Shown piece after piece: positions 11,478 through 11,556 of a stretch of DNA of 11,556 nucleotides. The stretch is from the NCBI GenBank assembly GCA_018396565.1, contig JAGTQO010000050.1, forward strand, positions 1-11,556, in the 5' to 3' direction. The stretch's first letter is position 1, and each line of letters begins with the position of its first letter. The notes below the pieces were generated by a model, which worked only from the letters and a program-made list of their open reading frames with translations, was not told the origin of the DNA and ran no database searches. The stretch comes from Candidatus Bathyarchaeota archaeon (lineage in GTDB: Archaea; Thermoproteota; Bathyarchaeia; 40CM-2-53-6; RBG-13-38-9). The translations under genes were made by a program, and so were the position numbers.

Positions 11478-11556
11478 GGCTCTGTCAAAGACCTTCAGAC
11501 TCTTCAATAACGCGCGCATTCAGAACTAGCTGGGGCCTGAATATCACCAGCGAACT

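Noticed and set aside
1..11556. CRISPR array or Cas genes
   Set aside because: No regularly spaced short repeats and no Cas-like proteins are visible; the repeats present are gene duplications and att sites.

Overview
The window reads as chromosome of a thermophilic archaeon, most likely in the Thermoproteota (TACK) superphylum; Bathyarchaeia-like or Caldarchaeales-like is a guess. The grounds are TATA boxes about 25 bp before start codons, leaderless-looking starts, GTG/TTG starts, dense VapBC and MNT/HEPN toxin-antitoxin modules, an AF_0612-type aspartic protease, a TrmB-like relic and an archaeal-type C-terminally anchored surface protein. Two regimes are visible. Roughly 1-9100 is AT-rich, patchy and full of broken genes, like an accessory island. 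Roughly 9120 to the end is more GC-rich and looks like older chromosome, though genes there are broken too.

Layout of the island. A 30-bp att-like repeat that includes a tRNA T-loop sequence lies at 40-69 and again, identical and in the same orientation, at 5657-5686. Each copy runs directly into the 5' end of a tyrosine-recombinase gene. A third, internal piece of a closely related integrase gene lies at 3193-3560. All three pieces lack the catalytic domain. Between the two att-like repeats are: a damaged minus-strand operon of unknown function (327-1757); a VapC-type PIN toxin with its antitoxin (1845-2582); a divergent winged-helix gene with a premature stop (2641-2985); a second VapBC pair (3639-4300); about 830 bp with no clear gene; and a retropepsin-like protease (5132-5506). 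To the right of the second att repeat are a broken minus-strand gene (5975-6348), an intact MntA/HepT (nucleotidyltransferase/HEPN) module (6449-7058), a Cys-rich small protein (7090-7320), a 49-codon small gene (7646-7795) and an intact second copy of the winged-helix gene (7858-8208).

The two winged-helix genes are mosaic: their 3' halves and downstream flanks are almost identical while their 5' halves have diverged. Their shared downstream flank is interrupted in the second copy by about 790 bp (8222-9011) that contains a broken zinc-finger-like gene, a pyrimidine-rich tract and a GC-rich hairpin.

Right-hand chromosome. A 5'-truncated surface protein with a C-terminal anchor (minus, 9122 to about 9550) and a frameshifted TrmB-like regulator C-terminus (plus, 9605-9809) meet head to head. 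A plus-strand cluster then begins from a good TATA box: a SHOCT-domain membrane protein, a membrane-anchored Met/Gly-rich PepSY-like protein, and an OsmC-family peroxidase gene carrying an internal deletion and a frameshift.

Working interpretation (inference): the left 9 kb is a graveyard of one or more tRNA-targeting integrative elements. The apparently intact cargo is mostly toxin-antitoxin modules, the protease and one regulator, while integration and structural genes are decaying. No complete undescribed system is demonstrated. The best leads are the duplicated att/int-N ends, the mosaic winged-helix gene with its divergent small gene, and the frameshifted unknown operon at 327-1757.
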